Below are positions 50,463-59,431 of a stretch of DNA of 64,000 nt, piece by piece. Each line of letters begins with the position of its first letter. Position 1 is the stretch's first letter. The notes beneath the pieces were generated by a model. It searched no databases, was not told the DNA's origin, and was given only the letters and a program-made list of their open reading frames with translations. Location of the stretch: NCBI RefSeq assembly GCF_025060375.1, contig NZ_JANXCG010000038.1, forward strand, positions 44,096 to 108,095, in the 5' to 3' direction. Position numbers and translations under genes: made by a program. The DNA is from Meiothermus sp. (lineage in GTDB: Bacteria > Deinococcota > Deinococci > Deinococcales > Thermaceae).

Positions 50463-51611
50463 ATGTGGGTCCTACCCTTGCGCCCTCCTGGTCCGGTCGC
50501 CAAAATCTCAGCTGTGGATCCGCTGGCTGTCCTCAGCCAAGCCGCTCAGGAACGGGGCTTTCTCACCGCCTGGGCGGGTCTTGGGTTGCCCGAGGCGGTC
50601 CAGAGCCGCTACCAGGCCTGGCTGACCCAGGGCCACCAGGCTGGGATGCGCTACCTCTTGGAGCAGGCCCCTGCCCGCCTGGAGCCCACGCGTCGGTTTG
50701 GGTGGGCCAGGAGTGTGCTGGTGCTGGCTGCGCCCCACGCCTACCCTCCGCCCCCCCGCCCCCCTGGGGGCCTCCGCTTGGGCCGGGTGGCCCGCTACGC
50801 CTGGGTGCGGGACTACCACCTTCTCCTCAGGCCCCACCTGGAGGCGCTGCAGGCCCTGGCCCACCGCCTGGGCCTGGAGGCCCGGGCCTATGTGGACACC
50901 GGCCCCCTTTCCGAGCGGAGCTATGCGGTCAAGGGTGGGCTGGGCTGGGTGGGGAAGAGCGCCATGCTGCTCAGGATGGGTGAGGGCAGCTATCTGACCC
51001 TGGCGGTCCTCCTGACCAGCGCTCCTCCACCCCCCGAGCCCCCGCCCTACCCCAACCGCTGCGGGAGCTGCACCCGTTGCCTGAGGGGCTGCCCCACCGG
51101 GGCCCTGCTGGGGGACGGGACCCTGGACGCCCGGCGCTGCATTAGCTACTGGACGATTGAGCACCGCGGAATCATACCCCTTCGGCTGTGGGAGGGTTTG
51201 GGGGACTGGCTTTTTGGCTGCGACATCTGCCAGGAGGTCTGCCCCTGGAACCGCAAGGCACGGGCTTTCTGGGCGGGCTTTTCCCCGGAAGCCGAGCTGG
51301 CCTACCCCAACCTGCTGGACTTTTTCGAGCTGTCCTCCAAGGCCTTTGAGCGAAGGTACGCTCGAACCGCCTTTCTGCGGCCGGGCCGTACCCGCATGGC
51401 CCGCAATGCCTTGGTGGTGCTCTCCAACCTTTCCCACCCCGAGCTCCTCCCTCTGGCCCTCAAGGCTGCTCAGGACGTGAACCCCGTGGTTCGGGCCACC
51501 GCGGCCCAGGCCCTGGCCCGGCTGGGGGAGGGTGCCCTCCTAGAGAGGTTCTTCCAGGACCCCGACCCTGCGGTGGCCCGGGTGGCTCGAGGCTTAAGGG
51601 AGGCCCTCTGA
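50463..51611 (+). CDS. queG: Epoxyqueuosine reductase QueG
   Basis: 382 residues. Two ferredoxin-type clusters are visible: CGSCTRCLRGCPTGAL with a distal CISYWTIEHRG, and FGCDICQEVCPWN. The catalytic Asp lies in AYVDTGPLSERSYAVKGGLGWVGKS. The last ~80 residues are HEAT-like repeats (HPELLPLALKAAQDVNPVVRATAAQAL) that grip tRNA. It performs the last step of queuosine synthesis with cobalamin. ATG 50463 is the track start; GTG 50514 (VDPLAVLSQAAQ) would match the usual QueG N-terminus better and may be the true start. It converges on hxlR with an 18-base overlap. Confidence 0.93.
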   Translation: MWVLPLRPPGPVAKISAVDPLAVLSQAAQERGFLTAWAGLGLPEAVQSRYQAWLTQGHQAGMRYLLEQAPARLEPTRRFGWARSVLVLAAPHAYPPPPRPPGGLRLGRVARYAWVRDYHLLLRPHLEALQALAHRLGLEARAYVDTGPLSERSYAVKGGLGWVGKSAMLLRMGEGSYLTLAVLLTSAPPPPEPPPYPNRCGSCTRCLRGCPTGALLGDGTLDARRCISYWTIEHRGIIPLRLWEGLGDWLFGCDICQEVCPWNRKARAFWAGFSPEAELAYPNLLDFFELSSKAFERRYARTAFLRPGRTRMARNALVVLSNLSHPELLPLALKAAQDVNPVVRATAAQALARLGEGALLERFFQDPDPAVARVARGLREAL

Positions 51612-51953
51612 GGGCTTGGGTAGGTAGGCCCGGCTCCAGCGGTCTATGGCCTCTATGACCTCCTGTAGGGCCTGTCCTGCTTGGGTCAGGGCATAGCTGG
51701 TCCGGGGGGGCATGGTGGAGTGGATGGTTTTGGAGATGATCCCTAGATGCTCAAGCTTTTCCAAGCGCTGGGCTAAGGTAGCTGGGTTGCAGCCACCCAC
51801 TGCGCGGGAGAGCTCGTTGAAGCCCCGGGGGCCCTGCAGCAGGCTGCGGATGATGTGCAGCGTCCACTTTTCCTGCAGGATGTTAATGGCTTCGTATACC
51901 GGGCAGAAGCTGTGGTCGGCCTCGGTGGTCGCTTGAACGGGGTGCCTGGGCAT
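51594..51953 (-). CDS. HxlR family transcriptional regulator
   Basis: 119 residues. CPVYEAINILQEKWTLHIIRSLLQGPRGFNELSRAVGGCNPATLAQRLEKLEHLGII is a typical HxlR winged helix. The N-terminal Cys17 corresponds to the redox-sensing Cys of YodB/HypR-type members. Divergence from yceI-mhqO-mhqD suggests it controls those genes, and that electrophiles or quinones are the signal. It overlaps the end of queG by 18 bases. Confidence 0.9.
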   Translation of the reverse strand: MPRHPVQATTEADHSFCPVYEAINILQEKWTLHIIRSLLQGPRGFNELSRAVGGCNPATLAQRLEKLEHLGIISKTIHSTMPPRTSYALTQAGQALQEVIEAIDRWSRAYLPKPSEGLP

Positions 51954-51994
51954 CCTGATCCAAGTGTACCATGGCGCTTTCTCTATTCAAATGC

Positions 51995-52024
51995 TTGACT
52001 TCAGATATTACTATGAAATATGAT
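51995..52024 (+). promoter_or_regulatory. Promoter and candidate operator of yceI
   Basis: TTGACT and TATGAT with an 18-base gap. Inside the gap and -10 lies ATATT-ACTATGA-AATAT, an inverted repeat like those bound by HxlR regulators. On the opposite strand TTGAAT-16-TACACT could serve hxlR, so one operator may control both directions. Confidence 0.55.
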
Positions 52025-52070
52025 GCGCTTGCCCGACCGCCTGGACTGCGGCGGGGCAGGGAGGAACCGG

Positions 52071-52607
52071 ATGCGCTGGAACTTGGACAGCAGCCACACC
52101 AACGTAGCTTTTGCAGTGAAGCACATGGGCCTTTTCACCGTGCGGGGGCAGTTTAAGAGGGCTACCGGTACGGTGATTACCGACGAGAAAGGGGCGCCCG
52201 AGCGGGTGGAGGCCACCATTGAGGCCGCCAGCATCGAGACGGGAGAGGCCCAGCGGGACGCCCACCTTCGCTCAGGGGATTTTTTGGATGTGCAAAACTA
52301 CCCTGAAATCCGCTTTGTAAGCCAGAAGGTGGAGGCCCTGGGTGAGGGGCGTTACCGGATCCTGGGCGACCTGACCATCCGCGGGGTGACGCGGGAGGTG
52401 GCCCTCGAGGCCGAGGTAAGCCCGCCGGTAAAGGATCCTTGGGGTAATACCCGCATTGGGGCCAGCGCCAGCGGGAGGCTCAACCGCAAGGACTTTGGCC
52501 TGACCTGGAACCAGGTGCTGGAGTTTGGGGCCCTGCTGGTGGGGGAGGAGGTCCGCTTCACTGTGGACGTAGAGGCGGTGGCGGCTTCCGAGCCCGCGGC
52601 GGTCTAG
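52071..52607 (+). CDS. YceI family protein
   Basis: 178 residues from the ATG at 52071, which follows gggagga at good spacing; the track start is 17 codons longer. [26 protein letters not shown] and [27 protein letters not shown] are the YceI lipocalin-like beta barrel that binds long isoprenoid chains (polyprenyl quinones). No signal peptide is seen, so it is probably cytoplasmic. It is first in an operon with mhqO and mhqD homologues and may shield or carry quinones under stress. Confidence 0.9.
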   Translation: MRWNLDSSHTNVAFAVKHMGLFTVRGQFKRATGTVITDEKGAPERVEATIEAASIETGEAQRDAHLRSGDFLDVQNYPEIRFVSQKVEALGEGRYRILGDLTIRGVTREVALEAEVSPPVKDPWGNTRIGASASGRLNRKDFGLTWNQVLEFGALLVGEEVRFTVDVEAVAASEPAAV

Positions 52608-52615
52608 GAGCAGGG

Positions 52616-53569
52616 ATGCGACCCGTTCTCGGTCTACACCACATCACGGCCATTGCTGGGAGCGCCCAGGGCAACCTGGACTTCTACGCTGGGGTGCTGG
52701 GGCTGCGCTTGGTCAAGCGGAGCGTGAACCAGGACGACCCGGGCACCTACCACCTGTTCTATGCCGACGCGGAGGGTCGCCCGGGTACCGACCTGACCTT
52801 CTTTCCCTGGGAGCACCTAGCCCCGGGCCGTAAGGGCGTTGGGCTCACGGTGGAGGTACAGCTCGCCGTTCCCCAGGGCAGCCTGGCCTACTGGGAGAAC
52901 CGCTTGGGGCGCTACGGGGTGCCCCTGGGTGCTCCTGAGGTGCGCTTTGGGGAGAGGGCCTTGCCCTTTCGCGATCCCGATGGCCTCGAGCTGGCCCTAG
53001 TGGAGACGGCTCCCCGTCCGTTCAGCCCCTGGGAGAAGGGTGGGGTGCCTGAGAAGCACCAGATTATGGGCCTGCACGGGGCGCGCGTCTGGGAGCAGGC
53101 CTTGGGGCCAACAGAGCGCTTTTTGGACTCCCTAGGCTTTTCCTACGTAGGGCACCAGGACGGGTGGCGCCGCTACGCCCTGGCCCCGGGGGGTTCGGGG
53201 GGCTTTTTGGACATCAAGGAGCTGCCCCAGGCCCCCCGGGGCCGCTGGGGGGTGGGCAGCGTCCACCACCTGGCCTGGCGCGTGGAGGACCTGGAGCACC
53301 AGATGGAGGTGCGCCGGATGGTGCTGTCCCAGGGCATCCCCGCTACCCGCTCAATTGACCGTTTCTGGTTCCGTTCGGTCTACTTCAGTGAACCTGGAGG
53401 GGTAGTTTTTGAGCTGGCCACCGACGGCCCCGGCTTTGCCGTGGACGAAGACCCCGCCCACCTGGGGGAGCGGTTGGTGCTCCCCCCCTGGCTCGAGCCC
53501 AGGCGGGCCCAGATCGAGGCGGGCCTACCCCCGCTCGAGCTACCCCAGCCTCGCCATGAGCGGGTTTAG
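52616..53569 (+). CDS. Ring-cleaving dioxygenase-like glyoxalase protein (MhqO type)
   Basis: 317 residues with two glyoxalase/VOC modules: LGLHHITAIAGSAQGNLDFYAGVLGLRLVKRSVNQDD and VHHLAWRVEDLEHQMEVRRM. Metal ligands are suggested by His in LHHIT, His in VHHLAWR and Glu in GVVFELATD. It matches MhqO/MhqA-type proteins that respond to methylhydroquinone and catechol in Bacillus. It lies eight bases after yceI and overlaps the esterase gene by 14. Confidence 0.88.
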   Translation: MRPVLGLHHITAIAGSAQGNLDFYAGVLGLRLVKRSVNQDDPGTYHLFYADAEGRPGTDLTFFPWEHLAPGRKGVGLTVEVQLAVPQGSLAYWENRLGRYGVPLGAPEVRFGERALPFRDPDGLELALVETAPRPFSPWEKGGVPEKHQIMGLHGARVWEQALGPTERFLDSLGFSYVGHQDGWRRYALAPGGSGGFLDIKELPQAPRGRWGVGSVHHLAWRVEDLEHQMEVRRMVLSQGIPATRSIDRFWFRSVYFSEPGGVVFELATDGPGFAVDEDPAHLGERLVLPPWLEPRRAQIEAGLPPLELPQPRHERV

Positions 53570-54173
53570 CTACATCCACCGCTTTGAGCCGGGCCCTCGG
53601 GCCTGCACCCTGCTTTTGCTCCACGGCACCGGTGGAAACGAAGACGACCTGGTGCCCCTGGCCCGAAGCCTCGCTCCAGGCGTACCCTTGCTCTCCCCTA
53701 GGGGCAGGGTGCTGGAGAACGGGGCTCCTCGTTTCTTCCGCCGCTTGGCCCCTGGGGTCTTTGACGAGGAAGACCTGAAGGCCCAGGCCGCCGAACTGGC
53801 CGGCTTTGTCCGGGAGGCTTGCCGCCGCTATGGGCAGGAGGGCCGACCGGTCTATGCGCTGGGCTACTCCAACGGGGCCAATATGGCCGCGGCCTTGCTG
53901 CTGCTACACCCTGACCTGTTGGAGGGAGCCCTGTTGCTTCGGCCTGTTCTCCCTTTGCAGCCTTGCCCCTTGCCGGACCTGTCGGGCAGGGTGGTCTATG
54001 TGGCTGCCGGCAACCAGGACCCCTGGGCGCCGCGGGAGCGGGTGGAGGCCTTGCTGGACTGCCTGGAACGGGCCGGAGCGCAGGTCGAGGTCACCTGGTG
54101 GCCAGCTGGGCACGCCCTAGAGGCTGCTGAACTGGCTGCTGCCCAGGCCTGGCTGGCCCGCAACCTGCCCTGA
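53556..54173 (+). CDS. MhqD-like carboxylesterase/phospholipase
   Basis: 205 residues from the ATG at 53556, overlapping mhqO; the track's 53409 start lies inside that gene. TLLLLHGTGGNEDDLVPLARSL gives the oxyanion hole, Ser sits in ALGYSNGANMAAALLL, Asp in AGNQDPWAP and His in PAGHALEAAE. This is the small MhqD hydrolase. The linked mhqO-mhqD pair mirrors the Bacillus quinone-stress genes. Confidence 0.88.
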   Translation: MSGFSYIHRFEPGPRACTLLLLHGTGGNEDDLVPLARSLAPGVPLLSPRGRVLENGAPRFFRRLAPGVFDEEDLKAQAAELAGFVREACRRYGQEGRPVYALGYSNGANMAAALLLLHPDLLEGALLLRPVLPLQPCPLPDLSGRVVYVAAGNQDPWAPRERVEALLDCLERAGAQVEVTWWPAGHALEAAELAAAQAWLARNLP

Positions 54174-54192
54174 GCTTTTGGCCCCCGTGACC

Positions 54193-54819
54193 TCACAGCT
54201 CGATCAGGGCGTAGGCGAAGGCGTTGACCACCCGCACCCCCTCCGGGCTCAGGTACTCCCGTTGGGGCTGCGCTTCGTAGAGGTGCACATGTCCGTGTAC
54301 GTGCAGCCTGGGGCGGTAGAGGCGGTGGAAAAGACCCAGGGCGCGGCTGCCTCGGTGGGCGAAGTCGGCGCCAGCGTGGGGGCCTGGAGGAGGGGCGTGG
54401 CTGAGCAGGATGTCCACACCATGCCCTCGAGCCAGCCGGCGAGGCATGAGTAGAGGGAACCAGGACAGAAAGCGGCCCTGCGCCTCCGCTTCGCTGTACT
54501 GGCCCATATCGCGCTGATTGTAGCGGGGACAGCCACCCCAGCCGGCGACCCTAAGCCCAGCCACCTCCACAATCCGCCCGTGGGCTGCAATGGCCCCCCC
54601 GGGTGGGGTGAGGTGGCCCAGGTAGTCCTGCACGTACTCCTCTTTGTGGTTGCCGTGGACGTAGACCACCGGCACGCGCACCTTGGTGGCTACAAACTCT
54701 ATGTAGCTGCCCGGCAGGTCGCCGGCGATGAGCACCAGGTCAAAGGGGGGCAGGTTGCCGGGAAAGCGCTCCTGGTAGATGAAGGGGTGAATTTGGTCAG
54801 AAAGGGCCAGAATCCGCAC
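54193..54819 (-). CDS. Metallophosphoesterase family protein
   Basis: 208 residues from a GTG. Motifs: IAGDLPG, VHGNHKEE, LLSHAPPPG and VHGHVH are all in place. The first motif reads SDQIH instead of the usual SDxH, so one metal ligand may be shifted or missing. Substrate unknown; family members hydrolyse phosphodiesters or nucleotides. It diverges from recN by about 98 bases. Confidence 0.82.
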   Translation of the reverse strand: MRILALSDQIHPFIYQERFPGNLPPFDLVLIAGDLPGSYIEFVATKVRVPVVYVHGNHKEEYVQDYLGHLTPPGGAIAAHGRIVEVAGLRVAGWGGCPRYNQRDMGQYSEAEAQGRFLSWFPLLMPRRLARGHGVDILLSHAPPPGPHAGADFAHRGSRALGLFHRLYRPRLHVHGHVHLYEAQPQREYLSPEGVRVVNAFAYALIEL

Positions 54820-54917
54820 GGATGTGGGTTCCTTTTTCTTCCAAATTTACACCGTCGGGTCCAGATCTCGGCCGCGTTCTGTTCTTGGCAGACCCCTGTG
54901 GTACCCTGGGGCTGGCT

Positions 54918-56495
54918 ATGCTGGAAAGCCTCGAGGTGCAGAACTTGGCGGTGCTGGAGCGGGTATCCCTGGAGCTGGGGCCGGGCCTCACCGCGCTCAC
55001 CGGGGAGACCGGGGCGGGTAAAAGCCTGTTGGTGGACGCTTTGCTGCTGCTCCTGGGGGAGAGGGCCGAGGGGTTGCTGCGCCCGGGGGCGGATACCCTT
55101 TTGGTCACGGCTTTTTTCAATGGAAAGAGCCTTTCCCGAAGATTTTCGGGGGGGCGCAGCCTGGCCCGCATAGAGGGCGAGGTGGTCAGCCTGAGGGAGC
55201 TGGCCGAGGAGGCCAGCCGGTACTTGGCGGTGCACGCCCAGCACGCGGCTTTGGCCCTGGTGGGCCGCAGGGCCCAGCGCAGCCTGCTGGACACGCGGGT
55301 TGAGCCCGGGTTGCTGGAGCGCTACCGCCAGACCTACGCCCACTACCAGGCCCTTCAGGAGGAGGTGGCCAGGCTCGAGGCCGCGGCCCGCGAGCGGGAG
55401 CGTAGGGTGGATGTTCTGCGCTTCCAGATTCGGGAGATTGAGCAAGCCCAGCTCGTCCCCGGTGAGGTTGAGCGGCTGCAGCAGGAGGCCGAGCGGCTGC
55501 GCCATCTGGAGACCCTAAGGGCGCGGGTGTCGGCGGCTGTTGTGGCCTTGAGCGGGGAAGGCGACGCGCTGGGGCTGGTGGCGCAGGCCCTTCGGGAAGT
55601 GCGGGCAGCCGGCCGGCACGACCCTCACCTGGAGTCCCTAGGGCGCGACCTCGAGGGGGCCTTGGATGGCCTCAGGGCGGTGAGCCGGGAGCTGGAGGAT
55701 TATCTGGAGGGCCTGGAGGCCGACCCTGGGCGGCTGGAGGAGGTGGAGGCCCGACTGGCCTTGATTGAGCGGCTGGAGCGCAAATACGGCGAGGGGATTC
55801 CGGGCATCCTCGGGTTTGCCGAGGCGGCAAAGCGTGAGCTGGAGAGCCTCGAGGGGGCCGAGGAGCGCCTGTTGGGCCTCCGGGCCCAGGCGGAGCAGGC
55901 CTGGCGAGACCTCCACCTGCTGGGAAGGCAGCTCTCAGAGGCCCGAGCGGAGGTGGCGGGCTGGCTTTCTGAGGCCGCCACGCAGGAGATCCGGGCCCTG
56001 GGCATGCCCGCGGCCCGCTTCCGGGTGGCCCTCTTTCCCCTGGAGAGCCCAGGGCCCGACGGCCTGGAGGATGTGCAGTTTCTCTTTTCTGCCAACCCTG
56101 ACCTGCCCGAAGTGCCCCTGGAGAAGGCCGCCTCAGGGGGGGAGCTTTCCCGGGTGATGCTGGCGCTGGCCCTTCTTACCGGGGCTGAGGCCGAGACGGT
56201 GGTTTTTGACGAGGTGGACGCCGGGGTTGGGGGAGAGGCGGCTTGGCGGGTGGCTGAAAGGCTGGCCCGCCTTGCCGAGGGCCGCCAGGTGCTGGTGGTC
56301 ACCCACCTGCCGCAGATTGCCGCACGGGCCCAGGCCCATTACCGAGTGGTCAAGGAGGGGGGGGCGGTGCGGGTGGAGCGGGTAGAGGGGGAGGAGCGGG
56401 TGCGGGAGCTGGCTCGCATGCTCTCGGGTAGCTACTCGGAAGCGGCCCTGGAGCATGCCCGGGAGCTGCTCGCGGCCGCAAGAAAGACCGCTTGA
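54918..56495 (+). CDS. recN: DNA repair protein RecN (SMC-like)
   Basis: 525 residues from the ATG of MLESLEVQNLAVLERVSLEL; the track start 32 codons upstream has no family similarity. Walker A GETGAGKSLLVDALL, coiled-coil arms (RQTYAHYQALQEEVARLEAAARERERRV onward), signature ASGGELSRVMLALALL and Walker B TVVFDEVDAGVGGEAA are complete. RecN helps join broken DNA ends with RecA. It is a single gene with a weak TACCCT element upstream. Confidence 0.95.
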   Translation: MLESLEVQNLAVLERVSLELGPGLTALTGETGAGKSLLVDALLLLLGERAEGLLRPGADTLLVTAFFNGKSLSRRFSGGRSLARIEGEVVSLRELAEEASRYLAVHAQHAALALVGRRAQRSLLDTRVEPGLLERYRQTYAHYQALQEEVARLEAAARERERRVDVLRFQIREIEQAQLVPGEVERLQQEAERLRHLETLRARVSAAVVALSGEGDALGLVAQALREVRAAGRHDPHLESLGRDLEGALDGLRAVSRELEDYLEGLEADPGRLEEVEARLALIERLERKYGEGIPGILGFAEAAKRELESLEGAEERLLGLRAQAEQAWRDLHLLGRQLSEARAEVAGWLSEAATQEIRALGMPAARFRVALFPLESPGPDGLEDVQFLFSANPDLPEVPLEKAASGGELSRVMLALALLTGAEAETVVFDEVDAGVGGEAAWRVAERLARLAEGRQVLVVTHLPQIAARAQAHYRVVKEGGAVRVERVEGEERVRELARMLSGSYSEAALEHARELLAAARKTA

Positions 56496-56524
56496 AGCTC
56501 GCTTCTTACCGGTCTGGGCAGCGG

Positions 56525-56553
56525 TTGCGGTAGAAGCAAGGGGTGCATACACT
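56525..56553 (+). promoter_or_regulatory. Promoter of the GGDEF gene
   Basis: TTGCGG and TACACT are spaced by 17 bases. The leader before ATG 56576 would be about 15 bases. The element lies just after the recN stop. Confidence 0.45.
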
Positions 56554-56575
56554 AGGGGCAAACTTTGTAATTTTT

Positions 56576-57907
56576 ATGGACACGCCCGGTGTGGTAATTG
56601 AACCCGAGACCCTGGCCTGGTTGGATGCACTTCCAGAGGCGGCGGTATGGCTGAACCCGGAGGGGTGCATCGGTTGGTGCAACGCGGCCGCCAGATCCCT
56701 TCTAGGCGCCCAGCTCCTGGGTAAGCCTCTGCAGGACTGGTTCCAGCCTGCCTCGGCGCACCAGGGGCCGGCGTGGTGGCAGGGCGGTTCAGAGGGTTTG
56801 CTGGGCCTTCCGGGCAAGCGTTGGCGCTGGTTCAGGCCGAGCCAGGCCCCTTACAAGGGCGGCTGGCTTTGCATCTTGCACGAGGTAACCCAGGAGCACA
56901 CCCAGGCCCTGGCCTACGCCTCCTCCCTCGAGGTGCTCGCCGGCCTTCTCACCCAGGAGGAAAAACCCGAGCGCCTGTTCCAAAGAATCCTGGAGGCTGC
57001 GGTAAAGGTGGTGCCCGGTGCTGAGGCGGGTAGCCTTACCCTGCTGGAGAATGGTGCCTTCCGCTACGTGGCCCAGATTGGCTTTGACCCAGGGCTGACC
57101 CAGCACTCGGTGAGCTACCAAGATGAGCTGCGCTGGTATGGGCTGGGGGAGGAGGCCTGGCTGCTTGGTAAGCCCCGCTTGCTGGTGGCGCCAGAGCTTC
57201 AGGAGCGCTCGGGGATGACCGCAACCCCTGGCTCGGAGGTCTTCCAAAAGGCCGGGAAAATAGAGCACCTAAAGGCCACCATTACTGTTCCCGTGGTGCT
57301 TCAGGGTAAGGTGATGGGTACCTTGAACCTGGACGCCTTCACCTCCACAGAGGCCTTCCCAAGGGAGAGCCTGGCCATCGCCCAGACCTTTGCCTTGCAG
57401 GCTGCCACGGTGCTCTATGGGCTGCTCTCCCGGCGCTACCTCGCTGAGCTGGCCCTTCAGGACCCTCTTACTGGCCTTGGCAACCGCCGGGCCCTGGAGG
57501 AAAGCTTCCTCCGGGTCAAGGCCCAGGCGGAGCGGCTGAGCCTCCCGCTTACCCTTATCTACTGGGACATGGATGGCCTGAAGCGGATTAACGACCGGTA
57601 CGGCCACGCCGCGGGGGACCAGGCCCTCAAAATACTGGCGACGGCCCTGAACAGCGTGTTGCGCAAGGAGGACCAGGCTTTTCGCATCGGGGGGGACGAG
57701 TTTGTAAGCCTGCACCTGGGGTTGCCCCTGGAGGAGGCTCCGGAGGTGGTTGAGCGGGTGCGGGCCGAACTCCACGTGGAGGTCAGCGCGGGGGCGGTTC
57801 GGGTCTCCGCCCTGATGGACCTGGCCACCGCCCTCAGCCAAGGCGATGCGGCCATGTACGCCGACAAGCGCCGGGCGCGCCGTTCAGCGGTTGAGGAGGG
57901 TTTTTAG
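56576..57907 (+). CDS. PAS/GAF-GGDEF diguanylate cyclase
   Basis: 443 residues from the ATG at 56576; the track start adds 11 codons that overlap the likely promoter. A PAS-like start (LPEAAVWLNPEGCIGWCNAAARSLLG), a GAF domain (LFQRILEAAVKVVPGAEAGSLTLLENG ... TITVPVVLQGKVMGTLNLDA), and a GGDEF domain with DPLTGLGNRRALEE, IYWDMDGLKRINDRYGHAAGDQ and intact FRIGGDEFV. RKED five residues before GGDEF fits the RxxD product-inhibition site. It should make c-di-GMP. It overlaps convergent marC by 24 bases. Confidence 0.9.
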   Translation: MDTPGVVIEPETLAWLDALPEAAVWLNPEGCIGWCNAAARSLLGAQLLGKPLQDWFQPASAHQGPAWWQGGSEGLLGLPGKRWRWFRPSQAPYKGGWLCILHEVTQEHTQALAYASSLEVLAGLLTQEEKPERLFQRILEAAVKVVPGAEAGSLTLLENGAFRYVAQIGFDPGLTQHSVSYQDELRWYGLGEEAWLLGKPRLLVAPELQERSGMTATPGSEVFQKAGKIEHLKATITVPVVLQGKVMGTLNLDAFTSTEAFPRESLAIAQTFALQAATVLYGLLSRRYLAELALQDPLTGLGNRRALEESFLRVKAQAERLSLPLTLIYWDMDGLKRINDRYGHAAGDQALKILATALNSVLRKEDQAFRIGGDEFVSLHLGLPLEEAPEVVERVRAELHVEVSAGAVRVSALMDLATALSQGDAAMYADKRRARRSAVEEGF

Positions 57908-58501
57908 CCCATCGGCCACGTACTGAACCGCCAGGGCGGCCAGCAGAATTCCCAGAACCCGGGTAATCACGTTGATTCCCGTACGCCCGAGGGAGTTGGC
58001 AAACTTGAGCGCGGCCCGGAGGGCCCAGTAGGTGATGAAGAGCACCGCTGCCGCCATCAGGAGCACCAGCCCGAACCCCCAGGCTCCGCCCGGGGCTGTC
58101 CCGGTCAGTATGAGCACCGCCGCTAGGGTGCCGGGCCCAGCGATCAGGGGGATGGCCAGGGGGAAGACCGATATGTCCGAGCGGGCCTGGGATTCCGCGT
58201 GCTCCTCGGTGGTTTCGCGCTCGAGCCGGGCATAGACCATGTCCAGGGCGATTCGGAAAAGGAGTATGCCCCCAGCCACCTTGAGTGCGGCCAGGCTGAT
58301 GCCCAGGTGGTGCAGGACCGCGTTGCCCACCAGCGCGAAGCTCAAGACCAGGAGTCCTGCGATCAGGGTAGCCCGCAGCGCGATGCTCTTCTGCTCGGTG
58401 TAGTTGCGGGTGCCTACCAGGGCCAGGAAGAGGGGAATAAGGCCGATAGGGTCTATCAGCACGAAAAAGGTCAGGAAGGCCTTCAGAGCGAATTCAATCA
58501 T
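57884..58501 (-). CDS. MarC family membrane protein
   Basis: 205 residues, six membrane helices. LTFFVLIDPIGLIPLFLALV, AIPLIAGPGTLAAVLILTG and ILGILLAALAVQYVADGL are MarC/NAAT marks. Function is not settled for the family (small amino acid transport or antibiotic tolerance have been suggested). It lies six bases after argR. Confidence 0.9.
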   Translation of the reverse strand: MIEFALKAFLTFFVLIDPIGLIPLFLALVGTRNYTEQKSIALRATLIAGLLVLSFALVGNAVLHHLGISLAALKVAGGILLFRIALDMVYARLERETTEEHAESQARSDISVFPLAIPLIAGPGTLAAVLILTGTAPGGAWGFGLVLLMAAAVLFITYWALRAALKFANSLGRTGINVITRVLGILLAALAVQYVADGLKTLLNR

Positions 58502-58507
58502 GGGGGA

Positions 58508-58972
58508 CTAGCCCGAGGCCATCAGGGCCTCGAATTCTTCCTGTAGGGCCTGGGCCTGCTCTTTTGAGCGAGCCACCACTAGAATAGCGTCTTCTCCGGC
58601 CAAAGTGCCCACAATATCGTCCCGGCGAAGCCGGTCAATCAGGAGGGCGATGCCCGAGGCGTGGCCTTCTGAGACCTTGAGTACCAGAATGTTCTCCCCT
58701 CGGTCTACGTCGTGAACGAAGCTGGGAAAGATACGGCGGAGTTCCTCCTTGGCGTGTTCGGCCATCTCCATGCCCGCAAGCACGTACTTGTGCTTTCCGC
58801 CGCCCAAAGGTAGGCGCACCAGCCGCATCTCGTTGATGTCGCGGCTTACGGTGGCCTGCGTGACCTTGAAGTTCATCTGACGGAGCCGCTCCACCAGCTC
58901 GGCCTGGGTGGATATGGTTTCCCGACTGATGATTTCCTGGATGGCCCGTTGCCGCTGTTCCTTGCTCGCCAT
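58508..58972 (-). CDS. argR: Arginine repressor ArgR
   Basis: 154 residues. The winged-helix segment [30 protein letters not shown] and the C-terminal arginine-binding part [32 protein letters not shown] are typical. It forms hexamers that bind ARG boxes when arginine is high. A TATAAT box (58994-58999, minus) lies next to TATTCA, part of a possible ARG half site, so it may regulate itself. marC follows at once. Confidence 0.94.
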   Translation of the reverse strand: MASKEQRQRAIQEIISRETISTQAELVERLRQMNFKVTQATVSRDINEMRLVRLPLGGGKHKYVLAGMEMAEHAKEELRRIFPSFVHDVDRGENILVLKVSEGHASGIALLIDRLRRDDIVGTLAGEDAILVVARSKEQAQALQEEFEALMASG

Positions 58973-58993
58973 GATGGGGTTGGCCTCCGAGCG

Positions 58994-58999
58994 ATTATA
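58994..58999 (-). promoter_or_regulatory. -10 element of argR
   Basis: Consensus TATAAT on the minus strand, 21 bases before the ATG, with SD (ggagg) between. The -35 is weak. TATTCAGCG just upstream resembles half an ARG box. Confidence 0.45.
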
Positions 59000-59070
59000 C
59001 GCTGAATACCGGCGCCTTTAGGCATAAAAATGCAGGCCGACCTCTGCCGACCCGCCTTGGGAAGGCCCCT

Positions 59071-59379
59071 TTAGTCTGCCGACTCGCTCGCTTCGCGAGG
59101 GTACATCTGGTCGAGCAGGCGGGTCAGCCGGTCTTCGGGGAGCAGGTTTTCGCCAATCTTCAGCCGGCCAGTGAGGAGTTCCTTCATGGCCCAGGTAACC
59201 GGGTTGGGGTCCGGCTTGTCGCCTTCCAGGGTGTGCATGCGGGGCTGTTCTTGGGGTTCTAAGACGGTGTTCTTGAATTCGTAGCGAAGAAGTTGCTGAG
59301 CCCGCTTAGCGGTTACCACCGTGAGGCGGTACTTGGAGTCGGTCAGGAAGAGGAGCCTGTCAATGCCGGGTTCTGCCAC
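59071..59379 (-). CDS. rpoZ: RNA polymerase omega subunit
   Basis: 102 residues from a GTG with a strong SD (ggaggtag). [31 protein letters not shown] and [28 protein letters not shown] closely match the omega of Thermus, and the protein is the best taxonomic marker in this window. Omega helps assemble the polymerase around the beta-prime subunit. A ~100-base gap to argR holds short direct repeats (GGTCGGC twice) but no clear terminator. Confidence 0.96.
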   Translation of the reverse strand: MAEPGIDRLLFLTDSKYRLTVVTAKRAQQLLRYEFKNTVLEPQEQPRMHTLEGDKPDPNPVTWAMKELLTGRLKIGENLLPEDRLTRLLDQMYPREASESAD

Positions 59380-59431
59380 GTTCTACCTCCACAACCAGCC
59401 CCACATTCTACACCTGAAGAGAACCCATGGT

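Noticed and set aside
59010-59070. Possible terminator after rpoZ (GGTCGGC repeats and TTTTT)
   Set aside because: The GGTCGGC copies are direct, not inverted, and the remaining stem GCCTT-CCC-AAGGC is far from the T run. Evidence is too weak.
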